Origin: an uncultured Alphaproteobacteria bacterium
GTDB taxonomy: Bacteria > Pseudomonadota > Alphaproteobacteria > Paracaedibacterales > CAIULA01
Direction: 5' to 3'
DNA length: 33,575 bases
Assembly (NCBI GenBank): GCA_903899945.1
Contig: CAIULA010000037.1
Location: 1 to 33,575, forward strand
Part shown: one piece after another, positions 8,276 through 16,797 of the stretch
How positions within the stretch are numbered: position 1 is the first letter of the stretch
How the letters are laid out: each line of letters begins with the position of its first letter
Made by a program: the position numbers and the translations under genes
The notes under the pieces: generated by a model
What the model was told of the DNA's origin: nothing
The model's input: the letters and a program-made list of their open reading frames with translations, nothing else
The model's database searches: none

Positions 8276-8900
8276 ATTTTATACCTACATTCCTTACAAT
8301 TATAATTTTACTGTTTTTATCAGTGACGCTATCTTTTAATTCGTAATCAAAGTTCCAATTTTCTTTGGCTTCTTCGATTTCTGTTAAAAACGTTGCGCCT
8401 TTATGAAAAATTCCTGTTGATGTTTCACGTGAAACATTATTCATTAATGATAGCAGATTTGATAAAGAAGAACAGGCTCTTGATAAAACAAAATCATAAT
8501 TTTTTTTTAAATTCTCAGCTCTTTGGTTAACTATTTTAACGGATATCTTGGTTTTTCGAGCCACCTCACTCAGAAAAATTGTTTTTTTAAGATTAGACTC
8601 AACCAGTTGAATATTACTATAACCGTATATAGCTAGGACTAACCCTGGAAAGCCAGCCCCTGTTCCTATGTCGACTATATTAGAATCAAGGTTTTCAATA
8701 AAATTCACAACTTGTAGACTATCAATAATATGTCTTACTAAAAACTCGTCGAGTGTTTTTTCTTGGACTAATGAAATGGCCTTATTCCATTGATTTAATA
8801 GATTATAATAAATTTCATAATTTGAAATTGTTTCACGTGAAACAATTAATTCAGGGAGGTATGTTTCAAAAAAATTCAAAGTAGTTTTCATCGTGACCAA
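8268..8900 (-). CDS. rsmG: 16S rRNA (guanine527-N7)-methyltransferase RsmG (GidB)
   Basis: RsmG methylates G527 of 16S rRNA using S-adenosylmethionine. The 210-residue protein has the family's RHIIDSLQ element (57-64) and SAM motif I, VDIGTGAGFPG (76-86). A later AENLKKNYDFVLSRA segment also fits the family. Two starts are possible, Met1 at 8900 and Met4 at 8891; I cannot separate them. Two VSRET-encoding segments (residues 20-24 and the NNVSRETS region) coincide with perfect parS sites, so the gene also works as a centromere. A small lipoprotein gene lies 2 bp upstream. mnmG, the usual upstream partner in many bacteria, is not in this window. Confidence 0.95.
   Translation of the reverse strand: MVTMKTTLNFFETYLPELIVSRETISNYEIYYNLLNQWNKAISLVQEKTLDEFLVRHIIDSLQVVNFIENLDSNIVDIGTGAGFPGLVLAIYGYSNIQLVESNLKKTIFLSEVARKTKISVKIVNQRAENLKKNYDFVLSRACSSLSNLLSLMNNVSRETSTGIFHKGATFLTEIEEAKENWNFDYELKDSVTDKNSKIIIVRNVGIKYG
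8421..8436. promoter_or_regulatory. parS: parS site 1 (ParB binding site)
   Basis: TGTTTCACGTGAAACA is a perfect 16-bp palindrome identical to the canonical bacterial parS. It lies inside the 3' half of rsmG, where it encodes N-V-S-R-E-T on the minus strand. ParB is encoded about 0.9 kb away. Confidence 0.93.
8829..8844. promoter_or_regulatory. parS: parS site 2 (ParB binding site)
   Basis: This is a second perfect copy of TGTTTCACGTGAAACA, near the 5' end of rsmG, where it encodes V-S-R-E-T. Here the palindrome extends to 22 bp (8826-8847) with AATT arms. It lies 408 bp from site 1, centre to centre. I found no other copy in the window. Confidence 0.93.
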
Positions 8901-8902
8901 AA

Positions 8903-9124
8903 TTAATTTAATTCATTGGTTTCATCAATAACATATTTATGCGTTAAATTTAACTTTTCAAGCTCATTCTTATGAATGCAAATTTCGTCCATTATCATTT
9001 TATTATTTTCAGGCTTTTCTGTTTTGACAGGAACCAGCTCAACATAGTCCTCTTTTTTGGATTTGCAATCGGAACAACCTGATATAAAGGTAAACAGAAA
9101 TATAATAAATAAAAGACTTTTCAT
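8903..9124 (-). CDS. Small predicted lipoprotein
   Basis: This is a 73-residue protein when started at the ATG at 9124. A longer frame exists upstream to 9250, but it would overlap the divergent PHA synthase and would bury the signal sequence. Residues 1-16 form a short hydrophobic signal ending in a lipobox, I-S-G-C, with Cys17 as the lipidated residue. The mature part is short, hydrophilic and mixed in charge, with no recognised domain. It lies 2 bp upstream of rsmG and is probably co-transcribed with rsmG-parA-parB, but nothing links its function to segregation. It is divergent from phaC; the shared intergenic space is 56 bp. Confidence 0.6.
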   Translation of the reverse strand: MKSLLFIIFLFTFISGCSDCKSKKEDYVELVPVKTEKPENNKMIMDEICIHKNELEKLNLTHKYVIDETNELN

Positions 9125-9180
9125 GGCAAAAGCATATGCTAAACTAACAGATAAGGGTGATTTAAAAGTTAGCACGAAAA

Positions 9181-11052
9181 ATGCAAGAGTTCCACAAAAC
9201 AAATGCCTCCCAATCCAAAAATGAGGCCGAATTTGAAGAAATCTACACAAATGAAAACGCTTTTATTCTACCTAACTTTGAAAAAATACTGCAAGATTAT
9301 TTTAATTATTTTGCGCAATTACCTTCTGCATGCTTGAAAGGTATTGAAAGTATGGAAAAACATTCTATTAATTCCATTAGTATTTTTGATCCTGAAATCC
9401 TTCATAAAGTACTTCTGGATGCTTTTGATGGAATTAAGGAGGTTTTTTTTGAAGAGCCGGGAAAATGGGAAAACTTGCAAAAAAAATATTTAGATGATCT
9501 GGACAAACTATTTCAAACAACACTAGATCAATGCAATGGCAAAAATACGTCTCCTGTTATTGCGCCTGAAAAGAATGATCGCCGTTTCAAAGATAATGAC
9601 TGGGAGAAAAATCCCATATTTAATTATATTAAGCAGGCTTACTTGCTTCACAGTAAATACCTGCAAAATGTGATTTCAGATACCAACGTCAGTGAGGCCT
9701 CAAAAAGAAAGCTGGTATTCTATTTAAAAGGTATTCTTGATGCACTGTCCCCTACAAATTTTGCTTTCACAAATCCGGTTGTCATACGCGAAAGCTTAAA
9801 ACGTAAAGGAGACAATCTTGTCGAAGGGTACCAAAAATTTATCAAGGATCAAACCGAAAATGGAGGAGCCTTTCGTTTGCCATCCTTAGATAAATTGAAT
9901 GCATTTAAGGTTGGAAAAAATTTAGCAATAACACCTGGCGAAGTCATTTTTGAGAATGAAATTTTCCAATTAATCTGTTTTTACCCCCAAACTCCAACTC
10001 AATGGCAAAAGCCTCTTCTGATTGTTCCTCCATGGATCAACAAATATTATATTTTCGATCTTCGAAAACAAAATTCATTTATTCAATGGAATTTGCAAAA
10101 CGGTCGTTCTGTTTTCGTCATTTCGTGGGTGAATCCTGATCCTTCCTATGCAGAACTTAGCCTTTCAGACTATATTTTAAAGGGCATAGACAAGGCGATC
10201 GACTATATAAGAACCTCAACAAATAATGAAAAAATAAACGTCCTAGGCTTTTGTGTAGGTGGAGTTGCGCTTACAAGTTTGCTTGCTTATTATAGCCAAC
10301 GTCGCATCGAAAAAGTAGATTGTGCAACACTCCTTGCAACGCCAATTGATTTCAATCATCTTAATGAATTGTCGATTTTTGTTTGCGAAGATCAGATCAA
10401 AATTTTAGATAAGCACCTGAAAACCTATGGAGTGCTTGCAGGGGATTCAATGGTTAAAATGTTTAGCTCGATGAGAGCAAATGATTTGATCTGGTCAAAT
10501 TACATTAACCATTATCTGTTAGCTAAAGAAACAGAGCCACTCGATTTTTTGTACTGGAATAGTGATACAACGCATCTTCCGGCAAAAATGCATCTTGAGT
10601 ACCTTAAAAAATTCTTTTTAGGCAATGCCTTTATTGAAAAAAAAGGATTTCAGATTAATAAGGTTAATATTGATATCTCTAAAATAGAAATTCCAACATT
10701 TATAATGGCTGCCAAAAGCGATCATATTGTACCATGGCAAGCTGCATTTGCTGCAACCGGGCAGCTTAAAAATACTTATTTTGTTCTATCGGCATCAGGC
10801 CACGTGGCTGGTGTTATTAATCATCCGTCACAAAATAAATATTGCTATTGGATAAATCCGGAATCAAAACCTCAATCGGCTGCTGATTGGTTAAAAGGCG
10901 CAGTTGAAAATTCAGGCTCCTGGTGGCTTGAGTGGGAAAAATGGATGAAAAATAAACAAGGTCCTAAGGTTGAGCCATATCAGATCAATCAAAAGCATAT
11001 CATAGAACCAGCACCAGGACGGTACGCCACACAATTAGCTCCGAAATTGTAA
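9181..11052 (+). CDS. phaC: Poly(3-hydroxyalkanoate) synthase, class I-like
   Basis: This 623-residue alpha/beta-hydrolase-fold polymerase would join hydroxyacyl-CoA units into intracellular PHA granules. It has the lipase-like box G-F-C-V-G-G with nucleophile Cys358. The catalytic partners are visible as Asp514 (AAKSDHIVPW) and His541 (SGHVAGV), with spacing close to that of characterised PhaC enzymes. The PWINKYYIFDL and ISWVNPD segments are also typical of the family. The roughly 100-residue N-terminal extension before the conserved region is low in recognisable motifs. No phaA, phaB or phasin gene lies in the window, so the monomer supply must be elsewhere. There is no obvious Shine-Dalgarno before ATG 9181. 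Confidence 0.93.
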   Translation: MQEFHKTNASQSKNEAEFEEIYTNENAFILPNFEKILQDYFNYFAQLPSACLKGIESMEKHSINSISIFDPEILHKVLLDAFDGIKEVFFEEPGKWENLQKKYLDDLDKLFQTTLDQCNGKNTSPVIAPEKNDRRFKDNDWEKNPIFNYIKQAYLLHSKYLQNVISDTNVSEASKRKLVFYLKGILDALSPTNFAFTNPVVIRESLKRKGDNLVEGYQKFIKDQTENGGAFRLPSLDKLNAFKVGKNLAITPGEVIFENEIFQLICFYPQTPTQWQKPLLIVPPWINKYYIFDLRKQNSFIQWNLQNGRSVFVISWVNPDPSYAELSLSDYILKGIDKAIDYIRTSTNNEKINVLGFCVGGVALTSLLAYYSQRRIEKVDCATLLATPIDFNHLNELSIFVCEDQIKILDKHLKTYGVLAGDSMVKMFSSMRANDLIWSNYINHYLLAKETEPLDFLYWNSDTTHLPAKMHLEYLKKFFLGNAFIEKKGFQINKVNIDISKIEIPTFIMAAKSDHIVPWQAAFAATGQLKNTYFVLSASGHVAGVINHPSQNKYCYWINPESKPQSAADWLKGAVENSGSWWLEWEKWMKNKQGPKVEPYQINQKHIIEPAPGRYATQLAPKL

Positions 11053-11105
11053 ATAAAGTATCTTCTAAGAGTATAAGAAATCACAAGTATATCCGAAAAA
11101 GATTT

Positions 11106-11330
11106 TTAATCTTCAGAAACCTCTGGCCAAGCATCCTCTTCTTCAAAGCGTTCATTCTCATCAAGAGGTAAGGAATTTGTGCAATCATTTCTATTCGCAG
11201 TTTTGCTGATATTAGGCTCCGAAGCTACAAATTTTTGCAACCCATTATTAAACAACAATTCAAGGTCCACAGGTGATGCAGAATAAGCAGCCACATTAAT
11301 CGTTAAAAAAGCAAATACTATCAACCACAT
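11106..11330 (-). CDS. Small secreted hypothetical protein
   Basis: I do not recognise this 74-residue protein. Started at Met 11330 it has a signal peptide of about 16-18 residues ending AYSA, then a hydrophilic acidic mature part (NERFEEEDAWPEVSED at the C terminus) with a single cysteine. A longer reading from ATG 11348 adds six residues. I prefer 11330 because a good -10 box lies at 11358-11363, giving a start of transcription near 11351. That leaves almost no leader for the upstream ATG, while AAAGG about ten bases before 11330 can serve as ribosome binding site. It is convergent with phaC. Confidence 0.55.
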   Translation of the reverse strand: MWLIVFAFLTINVAAYSASPVDLELLFNNGLQKFVASEPNISKTANRNDCTNSLPLDENERFEEEDAWPEVSED

Positions 11331-11357
11331 AGAACGCACACCTTTCATATTTCACAA

Positions 11358-11385
11358 ATAATAGCTTAACCAATTTTTGTGTAAA
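11358..11385 (-). promoter_or_regulatory. Sigma70-type promoter for the small secreted protein
   Basis: On the minus strand, -35 TTTACA (11380-11385) and -10 TATTAT (11358-11363) are separated by 16 bp, each one mismatch from consensus. The predicted transcription start near 11351 lies 3 bases before ATG 11348 and about 20 bases before ATG 11330. Confidence 0.5.
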
Positions 11386-11498
11386 TATCCACAGTATTTC
11401 TAAAAATAATTTATATCTAAGGTTAATAAAATAGCCACTAGACTTAAAGATGAATCTGTGATTGTTGTCTCTGCTTTTTTGTGTTAGCTTTCTGAAGT

Positions 11499-12851
11499 AT
11501 GCAAGAAAATATTAATTTAACAGAAATAGCTTTAGTTGTCGTCGCTGCCCTGGCAGGAGGAATAACTTTGTCGCGCCTTCGGCAGCCTGCGATCCTTGGT
11601 TATATTTTAAGCGGAATCATTTTAGGTCCTTCAGGATTTGCCCTTATTCATTCTCGTGATCAAGTCGGGGTTTTGGCTGAATTAGGAGTTCTTCTTCTCC
11701 TTTTCGTTGTGGGCATGGAGCTCAGCCTTAGAACGTTTAAAAAGGTATGGGGTATCGCGACACTTTGTACAATTTTACAAATTCTCCTCAGCATAACGAT
11801 TACGGTCACTCTGTCGAATATGTTTTCCTGGTCCCTTGGCTTATCTCTCCTTCTTGGATTTGTTGCCTCAGTCTCGTCAACGGCAGTTGTTGTCAAAATG
11901 CTGGAAAGTTTAGGTGAATTAAAGTCTGAAACAGGTCAGTTGACAATTGGCATTTTAATTGCGCAAGACCTTGCAATCGTTCCTATGATTTTGATTTTGC
12001 GCAATTACGGTGAATCGTGGTTTAATCCGATGCTTTTTGTGAAAGTACTAGGGTCAATTGGTATGATTGTGGCTTTGATTAACTATCTTAGTCGTCGTCA
12101 ACGTGTTCGTTTGCCATTAACTCAAATGATCGCAGGGGAAAAAGATCTTACCGCACTTGCAAGCATGACCTTTTGTTTCGCAGCCGCAGCTGTGTCAGGT
12201 TTGATCGGTTTATCAGCGCCCTACGGTGCATTTCTTGCCGGGCTTGTTTTGGGCAACACCCATGAACGTGTTATTATGCTTGAAACAATTAAGCCTGTCC
12301 AAAGCATCCTCATGATGGCATTTTTCTTGTCTATTGGGCTTTTGCTGGACATTGAATTTATCTGGCAGCATATGGGAACTGTTCTTTTACTCCTATTTGT
12401 TATCACAATCGGTAAAACAGCTTTAAATATCGGTATTTTACGAGTTCTTCATTTGCCATGGTCTCAGGCCTTTTTAGTCGGTGTTGTTTTAGCTCAATTG
12501 GGTGAATTTGCCTTTTTGATGGCAACCATTTCTAATGAAACCCATATCATTAATGAATTTGGTGAACGTTTAATAATTGGCTTGACGGTTTTGTCCCTGG
12601 CATTCAGTCCGTTATGGTTAGCTTCAGCTAAAAGATTACGTGATTTGGCTGATGCAAACTCTATTCCTTTACAGGGAGTTTTAAATGCGCTTTCCGGAGA
12701 AAAAGTTCCATTCTTCAAACGAGTTGTGCGGTTCGTTAGATTATTTCTCTTTAAAAAACCCCCCAAGGCACGCAAGCTTCTTGTTAAGCCTGAGGATTTG
12801 AAAAATCATTCAGAAATAATTCAACATGACCCCTCATCTCCCGACCTTTAA
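11499..12851 (+). CDS. CPA2-family cation/proton antiporter (KefB/YbaL-like)
   Basis: This 450-residue integral membrane protein has about 12 hydrophobic helices typical of the Na+/H+ or K+/H+ exchanger domain. Family features include RQPAILGYILSGIILGPSG near the N terminus, the ELGVLLLLFVVGMEL helix, the conserved SVSSTAVVVKML segment and IGILIAQDLAIVPM, which has the buried aspartate of CPA2 transporters. The C terminus is a short basic tail, without the TrkA-N (RCK) nucleotide-binding domain that KefB, KefC and YbaL usually carry. It may therefore lack that ligand gating, or be gated by a separate protein. The ion is not predictable. It overlaps rnhB by 26 bp. Confidence 0.88.
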   Translation: MQENINLTEIALVVVAALAGGITLSRLRQPAILGYILSGIILGPSGFALIHSRDQVGVLAELGVLLLLFVVGMELSLRTFKKVWGIATLCTILQILLSITITVTLSNMFSWSLGLSLLLGFVASVSSTAVVVKMLESLGELKSETGQLTIGILIAQDLAIVPMILILRNYGESWFNPMLFVKVLGSIGMIVALINYLSRRQRVRLPLTQMIAGEKDLTALASMTFCFAAAAVSGLIGLSAPYGAFLAGLVLGNTHERVIMLETIKPVQSILMMAFFLSIGLLLDIEFIWQHMGTVLLLLFVITIGKTALNIGILRVLHLPWSQAFLVGVVLAQLGEFAFLMATISNETHIINEFGERLIIGLTVLSLAFSPLWLASAKRLRDLADANSIPLQGVLNALSGEKVPFFKRVVRFVRLFLFKKPPKARKLLVKPEDLKNHSEIIQHDPSSPDL

Positions 12852-13464
12852 GTTTGAGAATGAGTTTTCTTTAAAAGGAGAACTTGTCGTTGGCGTTGAT
12901 GAGGCTGGTTGTGGACCATGGGCAGGTCCCGTTGTTGCGGCAGCTGTAATAATTGATCAAGACTTATTTGACGATGAATTAAGGGAAGGGGTTAAGGATT
13001 CAAAAAAACTTGTTCGTTCAAAAAGAGAAGACGTTTATAAAAAACTGATTATTCACCCTTCAATTCAATATGGTATTGGCGAGGCTTCTGTCCAGGAAAT
13101 TGACCAATTAAATATTGGAAAAGCAACTAGATTGGCAATGGCTAGAGCCGTTCAAAACTTAAACATTGAACCTTCTTTTGCGCTGGTTGATGGAATTAGG
13201 GCGCCAGAGCTTAAAATGCGCGTTCAAACTGTTGTTAAGGGTGATCAGCAAAGCTTTTCAATTGCAGCAGCATCGATTATTGCGAAAGTCACTCGAGATT
13301 ACATGATGACGATTCTCGATGAAAAATATCCTTGTTACGGCTGGAAAAATAATGCTGGCTATGGAACGAAAATTCATCATGAGGCGATGAAATTATATGG
13401 CCTGACCGTTCATCATCGTTTGAGTTACGCGCCTGTAAAAGCTCTGTTGGAAAGGGCCGGTTAA
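12826..13464 (+). CDS. rnhB: Ribonuclease HII
   Basis: RNase HII removes ribonucleotides from DNA and the RNA strand of hybrids. The 212-residue protein carries the family's metal-binding motif VDEAGCGPWAGP (Asp25, Glu26). It also has SKKL, ALVDG (Asp122), KGD followed by SIAAASIIAKVTRD, and the C-terminal YGW/GYGT-type segment that contacts the hybrid. Its ATG lies 26 bp inside the end of the antiporter gene, in another frame. A four-base gap separates it from rlmB, so the three genes probably form one transcription unit. Confidence 0.96.
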   Translation: MTPHLPTFKFENEFSLKGELVVGVDEAGCGPWAGPVVAAAVIIDQDLFDDELREGVKDSKKLVRSKREDVYKKLIIHPSIQYGIGEASVQEIDQLNIGKATRLAMARAVQNLNIEPSFALVDGIRAPELKMRVQTVVKGDQQSFSIAAASIIAKVTRDYMMTILDEKYPCYGWKNNAGYGTKIHHEAMKLYGLTVHHRLSYAPVKALLERAG

Positions 13465-13468
13465 GATT

Positions 13469-14176
13469 ATGCATTATTTATACGGTTATCATGCTTGTCA
13501 CATGGCGCTTTTAAATCCCCGCCGTAAAATTGAAAAAGTTATAGTCACCCAAAGAGAGATCCTTGAGAAACTACCGCCCACAGGGAAACTGAAAATTGAG
13601 ATTGTTGATCGCAAAAACCTGGAAAATCGTTTGCCGCCCGGTTCAGTTCATCAGGGAATTGCTTTGTCTGCACATCCCTTGCCAAATTTTTCTTTGGATC
13701 TATTAGAAGATTGCGAAGATCAAAATCAGCGTGTGGTGGTGCTAGATCATGTTAACGATCCTCATAATGTTGGGGCAATCCTAAGATCGGCCGCTGTTTT
13801 TGGAGCGAAAGCCGTTATTATGACTGAAAGGCATGCTCCTAAAGAATCAGGTGTTTTGGCAAAATCAGCCTCTGGAGCGCTTGAAGTTGTTCCAATGTGT
13901 ATCATCAACAACCTTGCTCATGCTCTTCGTGAACTCAAAGAGCTTGGATTCTGGTGTATTGGTTTTGCAGAAAGTGGCAAAAAAACTTTGGCTGAATTAG
14001 ATCTTAAGGGAAAAACAGCATTGATTTTTGGCGGAGAAGGGGACGGTATGCGTCGTTTGACCACGGATTTATGTGATTTTACAGTGAGGTTACCTTCTGA
14101 AGAAAGCTTTTCGACTTTGAATGTTTCAAACGCAGCTGCGGTGGGATTATATGAGGTCTATAGGCAGCAAAAATGA
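13469..14176 (+). CDS. rlmB: 23S rRNA (guanosine-2'-O)-methyltransferase RlmB / TrmH-family SpoU methylase
   Basis: This is a 235-residue SPOUT enzyme of TrmH group 3. It has a short N-terminal substrate-binding domain starting YGYHACHMALLNP. The knotted catalytic domain follows, with motif 1 around LDHVNDPHNVGAILRSA, motif 2 around FGGEGDGMRRL and motif 3 around LNVSNAAAVGLYE. By family it would 2'-O-methylate G2251 of 23S rRNA. The motif 3 entry LPSEESFSTLNVS departs a little from the usual IPM-G-x-x-SLNVS, so a different RNA target cannot be excluded. It lies 4 bp after rnhB. Confidence 0.88.
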   Translation: MHYLYGYHACHMALLNPRRKIEKVIVTQREILEKLPPTGKLKIEIVDRKNLENRLPPGSVHQGIALSAHPLPNFSLDLLEDCEDQNQRVVVLDHVNDPHNVGAILRSAAVFGAKAVIMTERHAPKESGVLAKSASGALEVVPMCIINNLAHALRELKELGFWCIGFAESGKKTLAELDLKGKTALIFGGEGDGMRRLTTDLCDFTVRLPSEESFSTLNVSNAAAVGLYEVYRQQK

Positions 14177-14371
14177 TTTCCACTTTCTCGGTTAGGCTTT
14201 AATGTCTCGGAATTAAGTCAAGTGGAACAAATTTAAGAAAGGCACTTTGATTTATTGTGGTAAACAAATTCCTAAAAATGTTACTCTTGACTTTAATTTA
14301 TAGAATATGAATCCTAATATTAGGGTTCTCACTCAATCTCATACTTTACAGTAATAATTTTAAAGGTACTT

Positions 14372-16030
14372 ATGGTTACGCATTTGCCAACGAAAAACGA
14401 TCTCTGGTTCTTACCTCTTGGAGGAGCTGGTGAGATTGGCATGAATTTAAATTTATTTGGCCATGATAGCCAATGGTTGATGGTTGATCTTGGCATTACA
14501 TTCGGTGATCGTTTGGGCATCGAGATTATTAGCCCTGATCCAACGTTTATTTTGCCATATCAAAAAAATTTAAAGGGCCTCGTTTTAACGCATGCTCATG
14601 AAGATCATGTGGGTGCACTTCCTTATTTGTGGCCCTATTTACGTTGCCCTGTTTATGCAACGCCTTTTACAGCCGCTATTGTGCGTCAGAAAATTGCTGA
14701 TAAGCCCTGGAGAAAAGAGCTCCAGCTTATAGAGGTTCCCTTGTCAGGAAAGATTGACATAGGGGTGTTTAATATTGAATTCATCACATTAACCCATTCC
14801 ATTCCTGAACCCAATGCATTAGCCATCAAAACTCCTTTGGGAACGATTGTCCATACAGGTGACTGGAAAATTGATCCTATGCCTCTTATCGGTGATGTTA
14901 CTAATGAATCCAGATTGATGGAACTTGGTAAAGAGGGTGTTTTGGCCATGGTTTGCGATTCAACCAATGTCTTTACCGAAGGTGTATCGGGTTCTGAGCA
15001 AGCTGTTAGAGATGAATTGATTAAGCAAATCGCTAAATATCCGAATGACAGAGTTACAATCGCATGTTTTGCATCGAACGTAGCGCGCATAGAAACGGCG
15101 GCGCTCGCTGCAAAGCACCATGGACGCAAAGTGGCCCTTATTGGCAGATCCTTGCATCGCATGGTGCAAGCTGCCGAATATGCCGGGTATTTAAAGAATG
15201 TCCCTGCGTTCATTAGCGATGAAGAAGCGATGAAGTTGCCGCCTGAAAAGGTTTTATTCATTATGACGGGATCTCAAGGTGAGCCGCGTTCAGCTTTGGC
15301 ACGAATAGCTGCGAATCAGCATCCAGTCGTCAGAATGGATTCTGATGACGTTGTTTTCTTTTCCTCTCGCATTATTCCGGGCAATGAAAAAGGCATTGGC
15401 CTTTTGCAGAATAATTTGGTTAAAGGAGGGGCTCAAGTCATCACAGCTAATGAAGAAGACATTCATGTGTCAGGACATCCAGCGCGCGATGAATTGAAAA
15501 AAATGTACAAGTGGGTTCGTCCCCGAATTGCAATTCCGGTACACGGCGAAGCCCGTCATCTTTTAGAACATGCACGTCTTGCAAAAAGCCAGGGAATAAA
15601 AGAAGTAGTTATCCCAGAAAATGGCAGCCTTATTCAAATCGAAGCAAGTCATTCACGCATCATCGATAACGTTCAATCAGGGCGCTGGGCTTTGGATGGA
15701 AACCGAATGATTCCTGTTATCAGCCCCGTTTTAAAAGACAGAAACAAAATCTCTCTTCAAGGGATAATTATCGCCAGCCTGATGGCAGATAAATTTGGCC
15801 AATTGCTTAAGGATCCTAGTTTTACAATTCTGGGCGTGACAGAGCCTGGAAAAGAAACGGAAATGCTAACCAACGATTTGCTTCGAGTTATAAGTAATAC
15901 ATTGTTAAGTGATTTTAAAAATAACGAGGCACGCCTGGAAGCATTAAGGCTTATCATTCGCCAAACTGTTAATCAACGTTTTGGTAAAAAACCAATCGTT
16001 GAAGTGCATTTAGTGATGGGGAAAAATTAA
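14372..16030 (+). CDS. rnj: Ribonuclease J (metallo-beta-lactamase/beta-CASP)
   Basis: RNase J is a 5'-3' exo- and endoribonuclease of rRNA and mRNA turnover; alphaproteobacteria commonly have one alongside RNase E. The 552-residue length matches. The zinc-binding motif HAHEDH is at residues 74-79, with further ligands in HTGDWKIDP and the GEARHL histidine. The beta-CASP domain occupies about 210-350, and the C-terminal domain includes EVVIPENG. The start at 14372 is supported by AAAGG five bases upstream. It is preceded by a 195-bp non-coding stretch with a CCTAATATTAGG palindrome at 14313-14324. It is convergent with petC, only 14 bp apart. Confidence 0.95.
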   Translation: MVTHLPTKNDLWFLPLGGAGEIGMNLNLFGHDSQWLMVDLGITFGDRLGIEIISPDPTFILPYQKNLKGLVLTHAHEDHVGALPYLWPYLRCPVYATPFTAAIVRQKIADKPWRKELQLIEVPLSGKIDIGVFNIEFITLTHSIPEPNALAIKTPLGTIVHTGDWKIDPMPLIGDVTNESRLMELGKEGVLAMVCDSTNVFTEGVSGSEQAVRDELIKQIAKYPNDRVTIACFASNVARIETAALAAKHHGRKVALIGRSLHRMVQAAEYAGYLKNVPAFISDEEAMKLPPEKVLFIMTGSQGEPRSALARIAANQHPVVRMDSDDVVFFSSRIIPGNEKGIGLLQNNLVKGGAQVITANEEDIHVSGHPARDELKKMYKWVRPRIAIPVHGEARHLLEHARLAKSQGIKEVVIPENGSLIQIEASHSRIIDNVQSGRWALDGNRMIPVISPVLKDRNKISLQGIIIASLMADKFGQLLKDPSFTILGVTEPGKETEMLTNDLLRVISNTLLSDFKNNEARLEALRLIIRQTVNQRFGKKPIVEVHLVMGKN

Positions 16031-16044
16031 AGAGCAGAAAAGGT

Positions 16045-16797
16045 TTATTTCTTCACATCCCGCCAAATACGGCGCATGGTGAAATAAAAGATTACCGTCA
16101 TGAACAATAAATAAGCCATCACTTTGACGCCCATTTGTTTGCGCTGTTCTGTTTCGGGTTCAGCGGCCCAAGCTAAAAATGTTGAGACATCACGTGACAT
16201 TTGTTCCACAGTTGCAGGGGTTCCGTCAGCATACGTCACCTGACCATCAGTTAGGGGCTTTGCCATTGAAATCTGCCCCCCTGGAAAATATTGATTATAA
16301 TGTCGTCCACCTTCGATAACGATCCCTGCCGGTGGGTCAATATATCCATTCATTAAGGCATGAACATAATCGGCGCCACCTTCACGGGCTTTGACGATCA
16401 GGGACAGATCAGGAGGAAGGGCGCCATTGTTGGTGGCTCTTGCGGCATTATCATTAGGATAAGGGGATGGAATAGCATCCGAAGGCAATGCTTTTCGTTG
16501 GAACATTTCCCCTTCGGCATTGGGCCCGTCTTTTACTTCATAGCCGGCAGCGATTGTCTTGATTTCAGACTCTTTAAAGCCAAGGGATTTTAAATCTCTA
16601 AAGCGAATTCGTTTCAGGCTATGACAGGCAGAGCAAACTTCTTTGTAAACCTGAAAACCACGTTGAAGTTCGTTCCGTTTAAAGGTACCAAAGGCGCTAT
16701 TAAAGCTCCAGTTTTGTTTCGGCAGATGAGGAACAGCATTATCTGCGTGACAAGGTACTATCATGACCAAGAATAAAACCAACGTCATTTTTTTCAT
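16045..16797 (-). CDS. petC: Cytochrome c1 of the bc1 complex
   Basis: Cytochrome c1 passes electrons from the Rieske centre to soluble cytochrome c on the periplasmic face. The 250-residue precursor has a signal peptide (about 1-18) and a heme c attachment motif CSACH (55-59). Further family segments are [19 protein letters not shown], a [10 protein letters not shown] axial-methionine region and a C-terminal membrane anchor ([15 protein letters not shown]) ending in basic residues. It overlaps petB by 4 bp as the last gene of petA-petB-petC. In many bradyrhizobia-type alphaproteobacteria b and c1 are one fused gene; here they are separate. Confidence 0.95.
   Translation of the reverse strand: MKKMTLVLFLVMIVPCHADNAVPHLPKQNWSFNSAFGTFKRNELQRGFQVYKEVCSACHSLKRIRFRDLKSLGFKESEIKTIAAGYEVKDGPNAEGEMFQRKALPSDAIPSPYPNDNAARATNNGALPPDLSLIVKAREGGADYVHALMNGYIDPPAGIVIEGGRHYNQYFPGGQISMAKPLTDGQVTYADGTPATVEQMSRDVSTFLAWAAEPETEQRKQMGVKVMAYLLFMTVIFYFTMRRIWRDVKK

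Noticed and set aside
8903-9250. 115-codon version of the small lipoprotein
   Set aside because: It would overlap the phaC start on the other strand and place the lipoprotein signal in mid-protein; the ATG at 9124 gives a normal signal and lipobox.
14686-15261. 191-codon minus-strand ORF
   Set aside because: It lies entirely antisense to the well-conserved RNase J gene and has no recognisable motif.
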